A stretch of DNA of 51,999 nt from a bacterium (GTDB taxonomy: Bacteria; Verrucomicrobiota; Kiritimatiellia; RFP12; UBA1067), in the NCBI GenBank assembly GCA_030537465.1, contig JAUNMP010000008.1, positions 1 through 51,999 on the forward strand. The letters run 5' to 3'. The position numbers and the translations under genes are program-made. Shown here one piece after another: positions 32,647-41,350 of the stretch; position 1 is the stretch's first letter; each line of letters starts with the position of its first letter. The notes beneath the pieces are model-generated. The model was not told the origin of the DNA. It did no database searches and was given only the letters and a program-made list of their open reading frames with translations.

Positions 32647-34149
32647 ATGGTACGCCCCGTGTTTTCTTCGCTTCTTTCACGTCGGTCTTTTGTCAGGGGG
32701 GGGCTGTTGACGTCCGTGGCTTTCCCGTTCATCGGTTATGGGCGTAACGCCGTCGGGAAGGCCACGCTCGCGCTGATTGGAGCAGGCAAGCAGGGACGGG
32801 GGCTCCTGCACGCGTTTCTGGGGCAGGATCTCGTTGTGACCGCGGTCTGCGACTGCGATCGGGCACGGTGCGAGGACCGCACGCGCGTGGTCAATGAGTA
32901 TTATGCGCAGCATCCCCATCTTGGCGTGCCGGGTGATGCCTGCCGTGCGGTGGCCGACTTCCGCGAGATCCTCGCGGACCCGTCCATTGACATGGTGTGC
33001 ATCGCGACGCCGGACCATTGGCACGCCTACATGGTCGTGGAGGCGATGAAGGCGGGCAAGGATGTCTACAGCGAGAAGCCGCTCACGCACACCGTGGACG
33101 AGGCGAAGGCGATTCTTGCAGCGAGCGCGAAGTATGGCCGCATCCTTCAGACAGGGGCGATGCAGCGCTCTGGAATTGAATTCCGCACGGCGTGCGAGGT
33201 CGTCCGCAACGGCGGCATCGGCAAGGTGATGCTGGTGGACGCCAACTTCGGGGGGCCGTCGCGTCCGCATCGCGACTACGAGAATCCGGCGAATGCGGCG
33301 GCCGAGGGTGCGCCGAATCCGAATGTCGACTTCGACATGTGGTGCGGCGCCGCGCCGCGCGTGAAGTACTCCGACCGCCTCTCCCCGCGCGGCGTGCACA
33401 ATTTCTTCCCCATGTTCTGGCGGAACGACGATTACTTCGGCCTTGGCATGTGCGGCGACTGGGGGGCTCACCATCTGGACATCGCGCAGTGGGGGCTGGG
33501 TCTGGACGAAAGCGGCCCTGTGAAGGTTGTGAAGTCCGAGAAGGCGCCGTCGCGCGATCCGAACTGCGGCGGACGCCGCCAAAGCGGCATGTCGTTCGTC
33601 TGCGCGGACGGCTGCGTGATCCGGCACAGTCCTTACGGCGGCTCCGCCTGGGGCACGGTCTTCTATGGCACCGAAGGCATCGTCGCGGTCAACCGTGGCA
33701 GGATCGCCGTGTGGCGCGGCAAGGGCGTGACGCCCGATGCGGCGCTGCAGGAACGCCTGAACGAGGGGACCTTCGACGCGATGGAGCGGGTGGCCTTCTG
33801 GAATGCGCCCGGCGACGGGAAGCCGCCGCGCCCCGCAAACAACCGGAGCCTGCTCGACGCCGTGAACAAGGCGGCGAAGGCCTTCGGACTCAAGAAGGCC
33901 AAGGTGAAGCTCTACAAGGCGAACGGGCACCCTGCGGACTTCGTCACCTGCTTCAAGTCGCGGCAGCAGCCCTGCTCGCGCGCGGAGGTCGGCGCGCGGA
34001 GCTCGATCCTCTGCAATCTCTGCAACCTCAGCTATGTGCATGACGCAGGGTTCGACTGGAATCCCCGCGAGAATGTCTTTGTGAATGGTACGGGTGACGC
34101 GAAGTGGCTCACAAAGGCCTATCGCGGCGCATGGACGGTGAAAATTTGA
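32647..34149 (+). CDS. Exported Gfo/Idh/MocA family oxidoreductase
   Basis: 500 residues. The N-terminus SRRSFVRGGLLTSVAFPF is a twin-arginine type signal, as expected for an enzyme exported folded with its NAD(P). Rossmann motif GAGKQG; the catalytic EKP motif is EKPLTHTVDEAK. The C-terminal domain carries WCGAAPRVKY and GDWGAHHLDIAQWGL, typical of the PVC/Bacteroidota secreted branch. AAAGGG lies before the ATG, 2 nt after the radical SAM gene. Substrate unknown; likely an oligosaccharide-derived sugar. Confidence 0.9.
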   Translation: MVRPVFSSLLSRRSFVRGGLLTSVAFPFIGYGRNAVGKATLALIGAGKQGRGLLHAFLGQDLVVTAVCDCDRARCEDRTRVVNEYYAQHPHLGVPGDACRAVADFREILADPSIDMVCIATPDHWHAYMVVEAMKAGKDVYSEKPLTHTVDEAKAILAASAKYGRILQTGAMQRSGIEFRTACEVVRNGGIGKVMLVDANFGGPSRPHRDYENPANAAAEGAPNPNVDFDMWCGAAPRVKYSDRLSPRGVHNFFPMFWRNDDYFGLGMCGDWGAHHLDIAQWGLGLDESGPVKVVKSEKAPSRDPNCGGRRQSGMSFVCADGCVIRHSPYGGSAWGTVFYGTEGIVAVNRGRIAVWRGKGVTPDAALQERLNEGTFDAMERVAFWNAPGDGKPPRPANNRSLLDAVNKAAKAFGLKKAKVKLYKANGHPADFVTCFKSRQQPCSRAEVGARSSILCNLCNLSYVHDAGFDWNPRENVFVNGTGDAKWLTKAYRGAWTVKI

Positions 34150-34181
34150 TTTTCAATTGAACGACTGAAAGGATGGACGAC

Positions 34182-35627
34182 ATGAAGAGACGCGCATTCC
34201 TGAAGCTCGCGGCTGGCACGGCTGCGATGCCCCTGTTCAACATCGGCGCGGCCGAGAACGGTCCCGGCGGCGAGCGGAAGATCCGCATCGGTCTGATTGG
34301 CTGTGGCGGACGCATGGGCCAGAGCACACGCTATGGCATTCTGAACGGCATGTGCGGTCCGGACGAGGAGATCGTCTGTATGGCCGAGCCGGATCCCTCG
34401 CACTGGGACAAGGTGCGCGCCGTGGTAAAGGCGCACCAGCCGCAGACGGACACCTCCAAGATTCGAGCCTACTACGACTATCGCGAGATGATCGAGAAGG
34501 AGGCGAAGAACCTCGACGCCGTCGCGATCGCGACGCCGAACCACCACCATGCGCTCGCCGCGCTGCTGGCGATGGCGAAGGGCCTGCATGTCTACGTCGA
34601 GAAGCCGATGGCGCTCACCGTGGAGGAGGTGCGCCTGATGCACGCGATGCAGAGGAAGATGGGCGTGGTCGCGCAGGTCGGCAACCATGGCCACAGCGAG
34701 GAGGGCATGCGCCGTCTCGTGGAGTACATCCGCGCGGGGACGATCGGACAGGTGCGCGAAGTGTGGAGCTACGACGACCGCCTGAACGCGATGCTGTATC
34801 GTCCGCCGAAGGCCGAACCGCCCAAGGGCATGGACTGGGATTCCTGGTGTGGTCCCGCGCCGGTGTGCGACTTCTACAAGGGCACGCCCGACCACAACGG
34901 ACTCCATCCGCACGACTGGCACGACTGGATCGGCTACGGCAACGGGTCGATCGGCAACATGGGCACGCACATCATCGACCCCGTCTTCTGGGCGCTTGAT
35001 CTGGGCAAGGTGGTGCCGGAGAGCGTCGAGACGAAGCATGTCGAGTGGGGCTGCGAAGGCAGCTGGTCGTGGTCCACCGAAATCGAGTGGAAGTATCCTG
35101 CCCGGGCGGGCATGGACGCGGTGACGCTCCATTGGCATGACGGCGTGAAGCCGGGCATTCCGTACGATAAGGAGCACGTGAACAAGATCGGCATCTGCCT
35201 GAAGCGCGAATTCCAGCATCTGCCGCCGATCGTCGAGGAGCTGGAGAAGAAGTACGGTCAGTCGCTCGGCTGCCTGGGCTCGATCTTCGTGGGCGAGAAG
35301 GGGATGATCCGCATCGGGCCGCACGGGGACGGACTGGTGTTCGGACCGAAGGACCTCTACAAGCAGCGTCCGCCCAAGCTCTTCCCGCGTGAGAAGGGGA
35401 TGACGCACCAGGCGGACTGGCTGCGCGCCATCCGCAATCCCAATCGCCCCTGCGGCTGCAATTTCGACTATTCGGCGCCGCTTGCGACGACGGTGCTCCT
35501 CGGCAACGCCGCCCCGCGCGCCGGCGTGAAGAAGCTGCTCTGGAACGGTCAGAAGTTCACGAACGACGAGTCCGCGAACCAGTATCTCAAGACGACCTAC
35601 CGTCCCGGCTGGGAGCTGGTAGGCTGA
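34182..35627 (+). CDS. Exported Gfo/Idh/MocA family oxidoreductase (second of a pair)
   Basis: 481 residues. MKRRAFLKLAAGTAAMPLF is a twin-arginine-like signal. Rossmann motif GCGGRM, EKP block EKPMALTVEEVR, and DWDSWCGPAPVCDFY with GNMGTHIIDPVFWALDLG. GAAAGGA lies 8 nt before ATG 34182; ATG 34173 is overlapped by the ribosome site. It diverges clearly from its neighbour, so the pair probably acts on different substrates or steps. The GH5 gene follows after 20 nt. Confidence 0.9.
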   Translation: MKRRAFLKLAAGTAAMPLFNIGAAENGPGGERKIRIGLIGCGGRMGQSTRYGILNGMCGPDEEIVCMAEPDPSHWDKVRAVVKAHQPQTDTSKIRAYYDYREMIEKEAKNLDAVAIATPNHHHALAALLAMAKGLHVYVEKPMALTVEEVRLMHAMQRKMGVVAQVGNHGHSEEGMRRLVEYIRAGTIGQVREVWSYDDRLNAMLYRPPKAEPPKGMDWDSWCGPAPVCDFYKGTPDHNGLHPHDWHDWIGYGNGSIGNMGTHIIDPVFWALDLGKVVPESVETKHVEWGCEGSWSWSTEIEWKYPARAGMDAVTLHWHDGVKPGIPYDKEHVNKIGICLKREFQHLPPIVEELEKKYGQSLGCLGSIFVGEKGMIRIGPHGDGLVFGPKDLYKQRPPKLFPREKGMTHQADWLRAIRNPNRPCGCNFDYSAPLATTVLLGNAAPRAGVKKLLWNGQKFTNDESANQYLKTTYRPGWELVG

Positions 35628-35647
35628 ATCGTTGCGGAGGGCGTGGC

Positions 35648-37129
35648 ATGAAGAACTTGATGGTCGTGGCGTTGTGCGTCTGCGTGGCGTTGGGGGCGGT
35701 TGCGGACGGCTGGAAGCTCGGGAGATACACCACCCGTGTGGGTGACATCGTGACGGTGGACATTCCAAAGGGGAAGGTCGACTCTGGCGCGGCGACGTGT
35801 GCCTATGACTTTCCGAAGTTCGACGGAAAGAGTTTCCGCGCGACAGTCAAGGCCCGTGGTTTCGGGGTCTTTTGTCCCGAGACGCCGTACTTCGGCTTCA
35901 AGTTCATGGCCACCTACAAGGATCTCGAGACCGGCGTGAACGTCTATCCCGGGGCGCCCCAGATCGGCGGCGACTTCCCCTGGCGGACGGTGACGCTCAT
36001 CGACAGCCGGACGGGCGGCAAACGCCTGCCCGGCATCTTCACGCTCGGTCTCCAGGCCGGTTATGGCCGTGTGGAGTTCGATCTCTCGACCTTCAAGGTC
36101 GAGGCGTTGCCACCGCTCTGGCCTGAGACCAACACCACCCACCGGTGCGTCTACACGCCTCGCGTGAAGGATGCGCCGGCGCGGCGCGGTGTGATGCTGG
36201 GCCACAACCTCAAGGAGGACGACTTCAAGGTCCTGCATGATTGGGGCGTGACGCTCGCGCGTTTCCAGATGACGCGCCAGTGGAACACCGTGGGTGGAAA
36301 CCGCGACCTCGCGGACTACGACAGATACATCGACGGTGAGCTCGACAGCCTGGAGGACCATCTTGTCTGGGCGAAAAAGTACGGCATCCAGATCGTCGTG
36401 GACCTCCATGCGGCACCCGGCGCGCGCGATGAGCACAAGGACCTCTACATGTGTCATGACGCGAAGTACGCGGACGCCTTCATCGCCACATGGCGGAAGA
36501 TCGCGACGCGGTTCAGGGGATGTCCGGAGATCTACGGCTTCGACCTCATCAACGAACCGCAGCAGGTCACGCCCGCGCTGCCGGGCTGCGACTACTGGTC
36601 CATCCAGAGCCGTGCCGCCGAGGCCATTCGCGCAATCGACTCGGAGACGCCGGTCATCATCGAGTCCAACTGCTATGACGGCCCCGGCACTTTCTCCTAT
36701 CTCAAGCCACTCGCGCTTACGAACATCATCTACCAGGTGCACATGTACGTGCCGATGGAGTTCACGCACCAGGGCGTGTTCGACAAGAATGCCGCACGCA
36801 CGCACTATCCCGATGCCGCGAGGGGCTGGAACATCGACTTCATCCGCCGGACGATGAAACCGGTGATCGACTTCCAGAAGCGCCACGACGCGAAGGTCTA
36901 CGTGGGCGAGTTCTCGGCCATCGTGTGGGGCGAGGGCGCCGGGGACTACATTCGCGACTGCATCGACGTCTTCGAGGAGAACCGCTGGGACTGGACCTTC
37001 CACGCGTTTCGTGAGTGGAGCGGCTGGAGCGTCGAGTACGAGGCTGCCGAACCCTGGAAGCAGAAGCCTTCGCAGGACAACCCGCGCAAGCGCGCGCTGC
37101 TGGACGGATTCCGCAGAAGCGTGAAATGA
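35648..37129 (+). CDS. Exported GH5-family glycoside hydrolase
   Basis: 493 residues with a signal peptide (NLMVVALCVCVALGAVA). Residues 25 to about 160 form a beta-rich N-terminal domain; the rest is a TIM barrel. The acid/base Glu303 lies in GFDLINEPQ and the nucleophile Glu421 in VYVGEFSAI, and GIQIVVDLHAAPG is a conserved barrel strand, all as in GH5 clan-A enzymes. The activity could be endoglucanase, mannanase or a related type. It sits in the cluster of exported sugar enzymes. Confidence 0.9.
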   Translation: MKNLMVVALCVCVALGAVADGWKLGRYTTRVGDIVTVDIPKGKVDSGAATCAYDFPKFDGKSFRATVKARGFGVFCPETPYFGFKFMATYKDLETGVNVYPGAPQIGGDFPWRTVTLIDSRTGGKRLPGIFTLGLQAGYGRVEFDLSTFKVEALPPLWPETNTTHRCVYTPRVKDAPARRGVMLGHNLKEDDFKVLHDWGVTLARFQMTRQWNTVGGNRDLADYDRYIDGELDSLEDHLVWAKKYGIQIVVDLHAAPGARDEHKDLYMCHDAKYADAFIATWRKIATRFRGCPEIYGFDLINEPQQVTPALPGCDYWSIQSRAAEAIRAIDSETPVIIESNCYDGPGTFSYLKPLALTNIIYQVHMYVPMEFTHQGVFDKNAARTHYPDAARGWNIDFIRRTMKPVIDFQKRHDAKVYVGEFSAIVWGEGAGDYIRDCIDVFEENRWDWTFHAFREWSGWSVEYEAAEPWKQKPSQDNPRKRALLDGFRRSVK

Positions 37130-37143
37130 GAAGGAATACGATC

Positions 37144-38217
37144 ATGAAGACGAACATTCTGATTGCCGCCGTGTGCTTTGCTGTCCTCTGCGGATGTACA
37201 ACGACTCCGAGTGCCAAGTCCTGTATGCAGGCGCGGAACCCGATTCGGGGACCGTTCCCGCTGCTCTGTACGCCCTGGACGGCGGAGGGCGCGCTGGACT
37301 GTGACGTGCTTGCGAAGGAGGCCGCATTCATGAGCGCGGGCGGCGTGGCGGGCGTAATCTGGCCAACCGCGGGCGAGGTGAAGGATCTGGTGCGTGAAGG
37401 CGAGTACACAAAGGGGCTCGACGCGCTCGCGGCGCGGGCCGCGAAGCCGGATTTCAAGGCGCGTCTGACGGCGATCTGCCCCGGCAGTACCTCCGAGGAT
37501 GCGCTCAACCGGGTGCGTGAAGTGAACGCGGCGATGGCGAAACACGGGGTGAAGATGGCGATCCTGGCGCGTCCGCCGGACGACGCGAAGACACAGGATG
37601 ACATCGAGAAGCACTATCGCGCGCTGGCGAAGATCGCGAAGTGCCCCGTGATCATCCAGACATACAACGGCAAGAGCCCGCAGCCCGACGTATCGCTTCT
37701 GGTGAAGCTCGCGAAGGACTATCCGGACACTTACGGCTACGTGAAGGAGGAGTCTCCGGGTGGGAAGGTCAACGGGCGCATCGCGGAGCTCGTGGCCGCG
37801 AAGCCGGTGATGAAGACCGTGTTCAGCGGCTGGGGCGCGAAGGGCTGGCTCTATCAGGGACGAGCCCTTGGGACGGAGGGCATTGTGACGCAGCGCCCCG
37901 CCTACGCCGATCTGCTCGCGAAGATGTGGGCGGAAGAGCAGAAGGGCGATCCCGACGGGAAGCTCACGGACCTCTACTCCAAGTATCTGCTGATGATCAA
38001 CCTCGGAGACACGTTCGGCGGGACGGCGGATCAGATGCGCGGTCCCCACCTCTACGTGCTGATGAAGCGCGGCGTCTTCACGAACACCTACACGCGCAAA
38101 CGTCCGCCGAAGGGCGACACGAGCGGAAAGAAGTGGGTCGTCGAGGAGTTCAAGCTCACGGACGCAGAGAAGGCCGAGGTTGACCGTCGCCTCGCCTACT
38201 GCGGACTTCTTCCTTAA
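37144..38217 (+). CDS. DapA-family (dihydrodipicolinate synthase-like) aldolase with a lipoprotein signal
   Basis: 357 residues. The N-terminus ILIAAVCFAVLCGC is a lipoprotein signal with Cys18 as probable acylated residue, unusual for this normally cytoplasmic family. The body is a DapA-type barrel: GPFPLLCTPWTAEGALD at the start, IIQTYNGKS with the conserved Tyr, and YGYVKEESPG where the Schiff-base lysine is expected. Such enzymes cleave or form 2-keto acids, including sugar-acid breakdown and sialic acid lyase. With the preceding exported GH5 and Gfo/Idh enzymes it suggests an extracytoplasmic sugar-acid pathway. AGAAGGAA precedes the ATG. Confidence 0.87.
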   Translation: MKTNILIAAVCFAVLCGCTTTPSAKSCMQARNPIRGPFPLLCTPWTAEGALDCDVLAKEAAFMSAGGVAGVIWPTAGEVKDLVREGEYTKGLDALAARAAKPDFKARLTAICPGSTSEDALNRVREVNAAMAKHGVKMAILARPPDDAKTQDDIEKHYRALAKIAKCPVIIQTYNGKSPQPDVSLLVKLAKDYPDTYGYVKEESPGGKVNGRIAELVAAKPVMKTVFSGWGAKGWLYQGRALGTEGIVTQRPAYADLLAKMWAEEQKGDPDGKLTDLYSKYLLMINLGDTFGGTADQMRGPHLYVLMKRGVFTNTYTRKRPPKGDTSGKKWVVEEFKLTDAEKAEVDRRLAYCGLLP

Positions 38218-38226
38218 AGCCGAAAA

Positions 38227-38237
38227 TGTGATATACT
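38227..38237 (+). promoter_or_regulatory. Extended -10 promoter of argG
   Basis: TGTGATATACT, identical to the DUF481 promoter core at 30053-30063, about 34 nt before the argG ATG. AAAGAAAGG serves as ribosome site. Confidence 0.6.
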
Positions 38238-38271
38238 AATCATCTCTTTTCAAAGAAAGGTGCATTCATAA

Positions 38272-39507
38272 ATGAAACTGGCTGATCTCAAGGGCAAAAC
38301 CGTCGGCGTGTGCGTGTCGGGCGGACTGGATTCGAAGACCATCTGCTGCGTCCTTCAGGATGCGGGCGTGAAGGTGAAGGCGTTCTCGGCGAACGTCGGC
38401 CAGCCTGACGAGAAGGACATCAACGACATCAAGAAGAAGATGGCTCCCACGGGCGTCGACACGACGATCGTCGACGTGACGAAGGAAATGGCCGACATCT
38501 GCTTTGAGACGGTCAAGTGCCAGGCGATGTACGATGGCGGCTACTGGAACTCCACGGGCATCGCCCGCGCGGTGACGGTGCAGGCGCTCCTTCCCGTGAT
38601 GAAGAAGGCCGGCTGCACGGTGCTCGTGCACGGCGCGACGGGCCGCGGCAACGACCAGATGCGCTTCGAGCGCTACACGAACGTGCTGGACCCGAAGTTC
38701 GGCGTGTACGCCCCCTGGCGCGACAGCGACCTCCTCAAGCTCTTCCCCGGCCGCACCGAGATGGTCGCCTTCCTCGCGAAGCGCGGCATCACGGCGTTCG
38801 TCGGCACGAAGAAGAAGTACTCCACGGACGCGAACCTCGCAGGCCTTTCGCATGAGGCCGAGGATCTCGAGTCGATGGAGACCTCGATGCGCATCGTGAA
38901 GCCCACGATGGGCGTGTGGCCCGAGAAGGCGCCGAACAAGGTCGAGAAGGTGACGCTCTCCTTCGTGAAGGGCCGCTGCGTGGCCGTCAACGGCAAGAAG
39001 ATGTCCCCGCTCGAGGTCATGCTCGAGATGAACAAGGTCGGCGGCCGCAACGGCATCGGCATGAAGCACGCGCTCGAGAACCGCATCATCGGCACGAAGA
39101 GCCGCGGCGTCTACGAGGCTCCTGGCATGGAAGTGCTGAGCTGGGGGCTCAAGTACATCTACGAGGGCATCATGGACCGTCGTTCGACGCTCCTCTTCCA
39201 GCAGCTCTCCAAGCTCGTCAGCGACCAGATCTACGACGGCCGCTGGTTCGACCCCGCCACCCAGGCGGCCCGCGCGGCCATCCAGGTGTGGGCCGACAAG
39301 GCGACGGCCGACGTCACGCTTGGCCTCTACAAGGGCAACATCTTCTTCGAGAGCCTCAAGGGCCTCAAGGCGACGATCTACAACGAAGCCGACAGCTCGA
39401 TGGAGGCCTCCAACGGCCTGAATCCGCACAGCTCGCAGGGTTTTGCGGAGATCCAGAGCGTCGAGGCGAAGATGCTCGCGAAGAGCGGCCAGATCGTCGC
39501 CAAGTGA
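38272..39507 (+). CDS. argG: Argininosuccinate synthase
   Basis: 411 residues. It joins citrulline and aspartate with ATP in arginine synthesis. The pyrophosphatase-type P-loop SGGLDSKT (usually SGGLDTS) and the HGATGRGNDQMRFE block are clear, as are GRNGIGMKHALENRIIGTKSRG and the C-terminal DGRWFDP region. It has its own promoter and terminator and appears as a single-gene unit; argH is not in the window. Confidence 0.95.
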   Translation: MKLADLKGKTVGVCVSGGLDSKTICCVLQDAGVKVKAFSANVGQPDEKDINDIKKKMAPTGVDTTIVDVTKEMADICFETVKCQAMYDGGYWNSTGIARAVTVQALLPVMKKAGCTVLVHGATGRGNDQMRFERYTNVLDPKFGVYAPWRDSDLLKLFPGRTEMVAFLAKRGITAFVGTKKKYSTDANLAGLSHEAEDLESMETSMRIVKPTMGVWPEKAPNKVEKVTLSFVKGRCVAVNGKKMSPLEVMLEMNKVGGRNGIGMKHALENRIIGTKSRGVYEAPGMEVLSWGLKYIYEGIMDRRSTLLFQQLSKLVSDQIYDGRWFDPATQAARAAIQVWADKATADVTLGLYKGNIFFESLKGLKATIYNEADSSMEASNGLNPHSSQGFAEIQSVEAKMLAKSGQIVAK

Positions 39508-39529
39508 CCTGGTGATCGATGATAGTGGA

Positions 39530-39571
39530 GAACGACCGGTGGTTGCGTTTGAACCTCCCGGTCGTTCTTTT
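39530..39571 (+). terminator. Rho-independent terminator after argG
   Basis: GAACGACCGG pairs perfectly with CCGGTCGTTC (10 bp), ending in TTTT. It separates argG from the exbB operon. Confidence 0.9.
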
Positions 39572-39584
39572 CGTTTAATCGAGT

Positions 39585-40058
39585 ATGAAGGATTGCTTCA
39601 AGTATTTTGTCGATGGTGGACCGGTCATGTGGCCGATCCTTCTTCTGTCCGTTCTGGGACTGTCGATCGTGGTTGAACGTCTGATCGCCTTTTTCACGTT
39701 CTTCCGCGAAGAGGGCCCCTTTGTCGAGCCGCAGGAACGTCTCAATTCCCTTCAGCGTGGATTCGGTCTGATATCCACCATCATCACCGCCGAGCCGATG
39801 CTGGGCATCCTCGGCACGGTGACGGGTATCATCAAGACCTTCGGCTCGTTCAAGCTGGCCGAAAACTCGTCTCCACTCGCCGCTACGGCGGGTATCGGCG
39901 AGGCTCTGATCACGACGGCCGCCGGCATCGTTGCGGCGTTGATTCTCATCTTCCCGTATAATTTCCTGTTGGGGCTTCTCGCCAAGGCCGCCGTCCGTCT
40001 GGAGAAGGGTGCGCCAAGCTCGGGCTCGGATTCTCAGTCCCCGATTCCGAAACCTTGA
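39585..40058 (+). CDS. exbB: MotA/TolQ/ExbB-type proton channel protein, compact form
   Basis: 157 residues with three membrane helices (about 13-35, 60-90, 102-132), including the channel segment PMLGILGTVTGIIKTFGSF and the GIGEALITTAAGIVAALI helix. The cytoplasmic loop between helices 1 and 2 is only about 25 residues, much shorter than in usual ExbB/TolQ. It is followed by exbD- and tonB-like genes and receptors, so it belongs to a TonB motor. Its stop codon lies in a heptamer array. Confidence 0.87.
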   Translation: MKDCFKYFVDGGPVMWPILLLSVLGLSIVVERLIAFFTFFREEGPFVEPQERLNSLQRGFGLISTIITAEPMLGILGTVTGIIKTFGSFKLAENSSPLAATAGIGEALITTAAGIVAALILIFPYNFLLGLLAKAAVRLEKGAPSSGSDSQSPIPKP

Positions 40059-40094
40059 ACCAGGAACTTTGAACCTGGAACCTGCAACTTGAAA
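40053..40094 (+). repeat. 7-bp tandem array spanning the exbB stop and exbD start
   Basis: Six heptamers: CCTTGAA CCAGGAA, CTTTGAA CCTGGAA, CCTGCAA CTTGAAA. The TGA of exbB is in the first unit and the TTG start of exbD spans the last two units. It is the same heptamer family as 11751-11799. Confidence 0.85.
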
Positions 40095-40496
40095 CTCACC
40101 TCGCCATACCTTGAACGCAAGACACGACTGGAGCTCGTCTCGCTCCTGGACGTGATGTTCCTGGTGCTGGTGTTTTTCATCTATGCCATTTTCGACATGG
40201 CGGTGCATCGCGGGCTCAAGGTCGACCTCCCCTCGGCGGCTGGTCAACACGAACGTGGTGAGCGGATTGTGGTGACGCTGGATGAGCATGATGGACTGCA
40301 GCTCAATGGTCGAGTCCTTGAACGACCCGCCCTGGTTACGGAGGTGAGTCGGCTGGTGAAGATGAAGCCGGATCTTCCCGTGTTGATTTCAGGCGACCGC
40401 CGTGCGTCGCTCGGTTCGGGTGTTGAGCTTCTCGCGGAGTTGAAGGCTGCGGGTGTGGAGAAGGCGAGTTTCCAGGTGAAGGGACCACACCCGTGA
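40089..40496 (+). CDS. exbD: ExbD/TolR family protein
   Basis: 135 residues. One N-terminal membrane helix contains the proton-relay aspartate (VSLLDVMFLVLVFFIYAI), followed by the periplasmic ExbD domain (IVVTLDEHDGLQLNGRVLER). The start is a TTG at 40089 inside the heptamer array, with no ribosome site except the repeat itself. It pairs with the compact ExbB to energise TonB. Confidence 0.87.
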   Translation: MKLTSPYLERKTRLELVSLLDVMFLVLVFFIYAIFDMAVHRGLKVDLPSAAGQHERGERIVVTLDEHDGLQLNGRVLERPALVTEVSRLVKMKPDLPVLISGDRRASLGSGVELLAELKAAGVEKASFQVKGPHP

Positions 40497-40509
40497 TGGA
40501 GCTGGGGCG

Positions 40510-41310
40510 GTGAGGGCGGACTTCGCCAGATTCGCATGCGGGCTTCTGATTGCGGTGATGCTTCATGCGGGACTACTGTTGGGCGTGCAGATGGCAATTC
40601 GCGCCGTGGCAGGTACGAAGCCCTCCCCAGTCGTTGACGTACTGCCGAAACTTGAAATCGCGGACATGGAATTCTCCTCGGCCGAGGAAGATGTCGAGGA
40701 GGCCGTTGACCGTGTCGTGACAACGGTTTCGGCACCAGAGGAACGTCCCGTTCCCCCGCTTCTGTCCCCTCGCGAATTTGAACCGCCGCCGCTGCTCCAA
40801 CCGCGGGAGTCGCCGATCTCCATTGAAGAGCGGGAGATTGAGATTCGTGAGACGGACCTTCGTCCGAAGGATCTTGAGGCGCCAGAGACGCCAAAGGAGG
40901 AATATCCCATTGTCGAGACCATTGCTGTTGAAAAGCCGCCGACTGAGAAGCCCGTAGAGAAAGAGGTTGCCGCTGTTCCCGTATCGTCTCAGGAGATCTC
41001 CGCTCCATTGGCACCTGCACCGCGGCAGGCGCGTGTGGACGCGCCGCCGGCGCCGAGAAAGAAGATTCGTCCCCAATATCCGAAGGGGGCCCGCGAGCGG
41101 AAAGAGCAGGGGGATGTGACGCTGGAACTCTCCGTGGACGCCCATGGCGTGGTGATTGGCGTGAAGGTTGTGGCGAGCTGCGGTTTCGCCGAACTCGAAC
41201 AGGCGGCTCTTGCGGCGGCGCGTCGGGCCTTGTTCCGACCTGCGAAGCGAGGTTCGGAGTCGGTCCCTTCCGTTGCCCGTCTGACTCTGTCGTTCAAACT
41301 TCGAGAATGA
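40510..41310 (+). CDS. tonB: TonB energy transducer
   Basis: 266 residues. An N-terminal membrane anchor (FACGLLIAVMLHAGLLLGV), a long Pro/Glu-rich periplasmic spacer (about 40-185) and the TonB C-terminal domain (ARERKEQGDVTLELSVDAHG, then ALAAARRALFRPA). It starts at GTG 40510 with GGAG upstream. A receptor gene follows, completing an exbB-exbD-tonB-receptor operon. Confidence 0.9.
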   Translation: MRADFARFACGLLIAVMLHAGLLLGVQMAIRAVAGTKPSPVVDVLPKLEIADMEFSSAEEDVEEAVDRVVTTVSAPEERPVPPLLSPREFEPPPLLQPRESPISIEEREIEIRETDLRPKDLEAPETPKEEYPIVETIAVEKPPTEKPVEKEVAAVPVSSQEISAPLAPAPRQARVDAPPAPRKKIRPQYPKGARERKEQGDVTLELSVDAHGVVIGVKVVASCGFAELEQAALAAARRALFRPAKRGSESVPSVARLTLSFKLRE

Positions 41311-41350
41311 AAATGAACCAGGTGTTGTTTAAAGGCGTTTAATCGGGCAT

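Noticed and set aside
34003..34035. Apparent 9-bp repeat (CTCTGCAAT, CTCTGCAAC) in the first exported Gfo/Idh gene
   Set aside because: The encoded ILCNLCNLSY aligns with the conserved VCHLGNIA segment of the family, so it is ordinary coding sequence.
41311..41350. CCAGGTGTTGTTT resembling the terminator at 31142
   Set aside because: The pairing arm is absent, so the shared word is probably chance.
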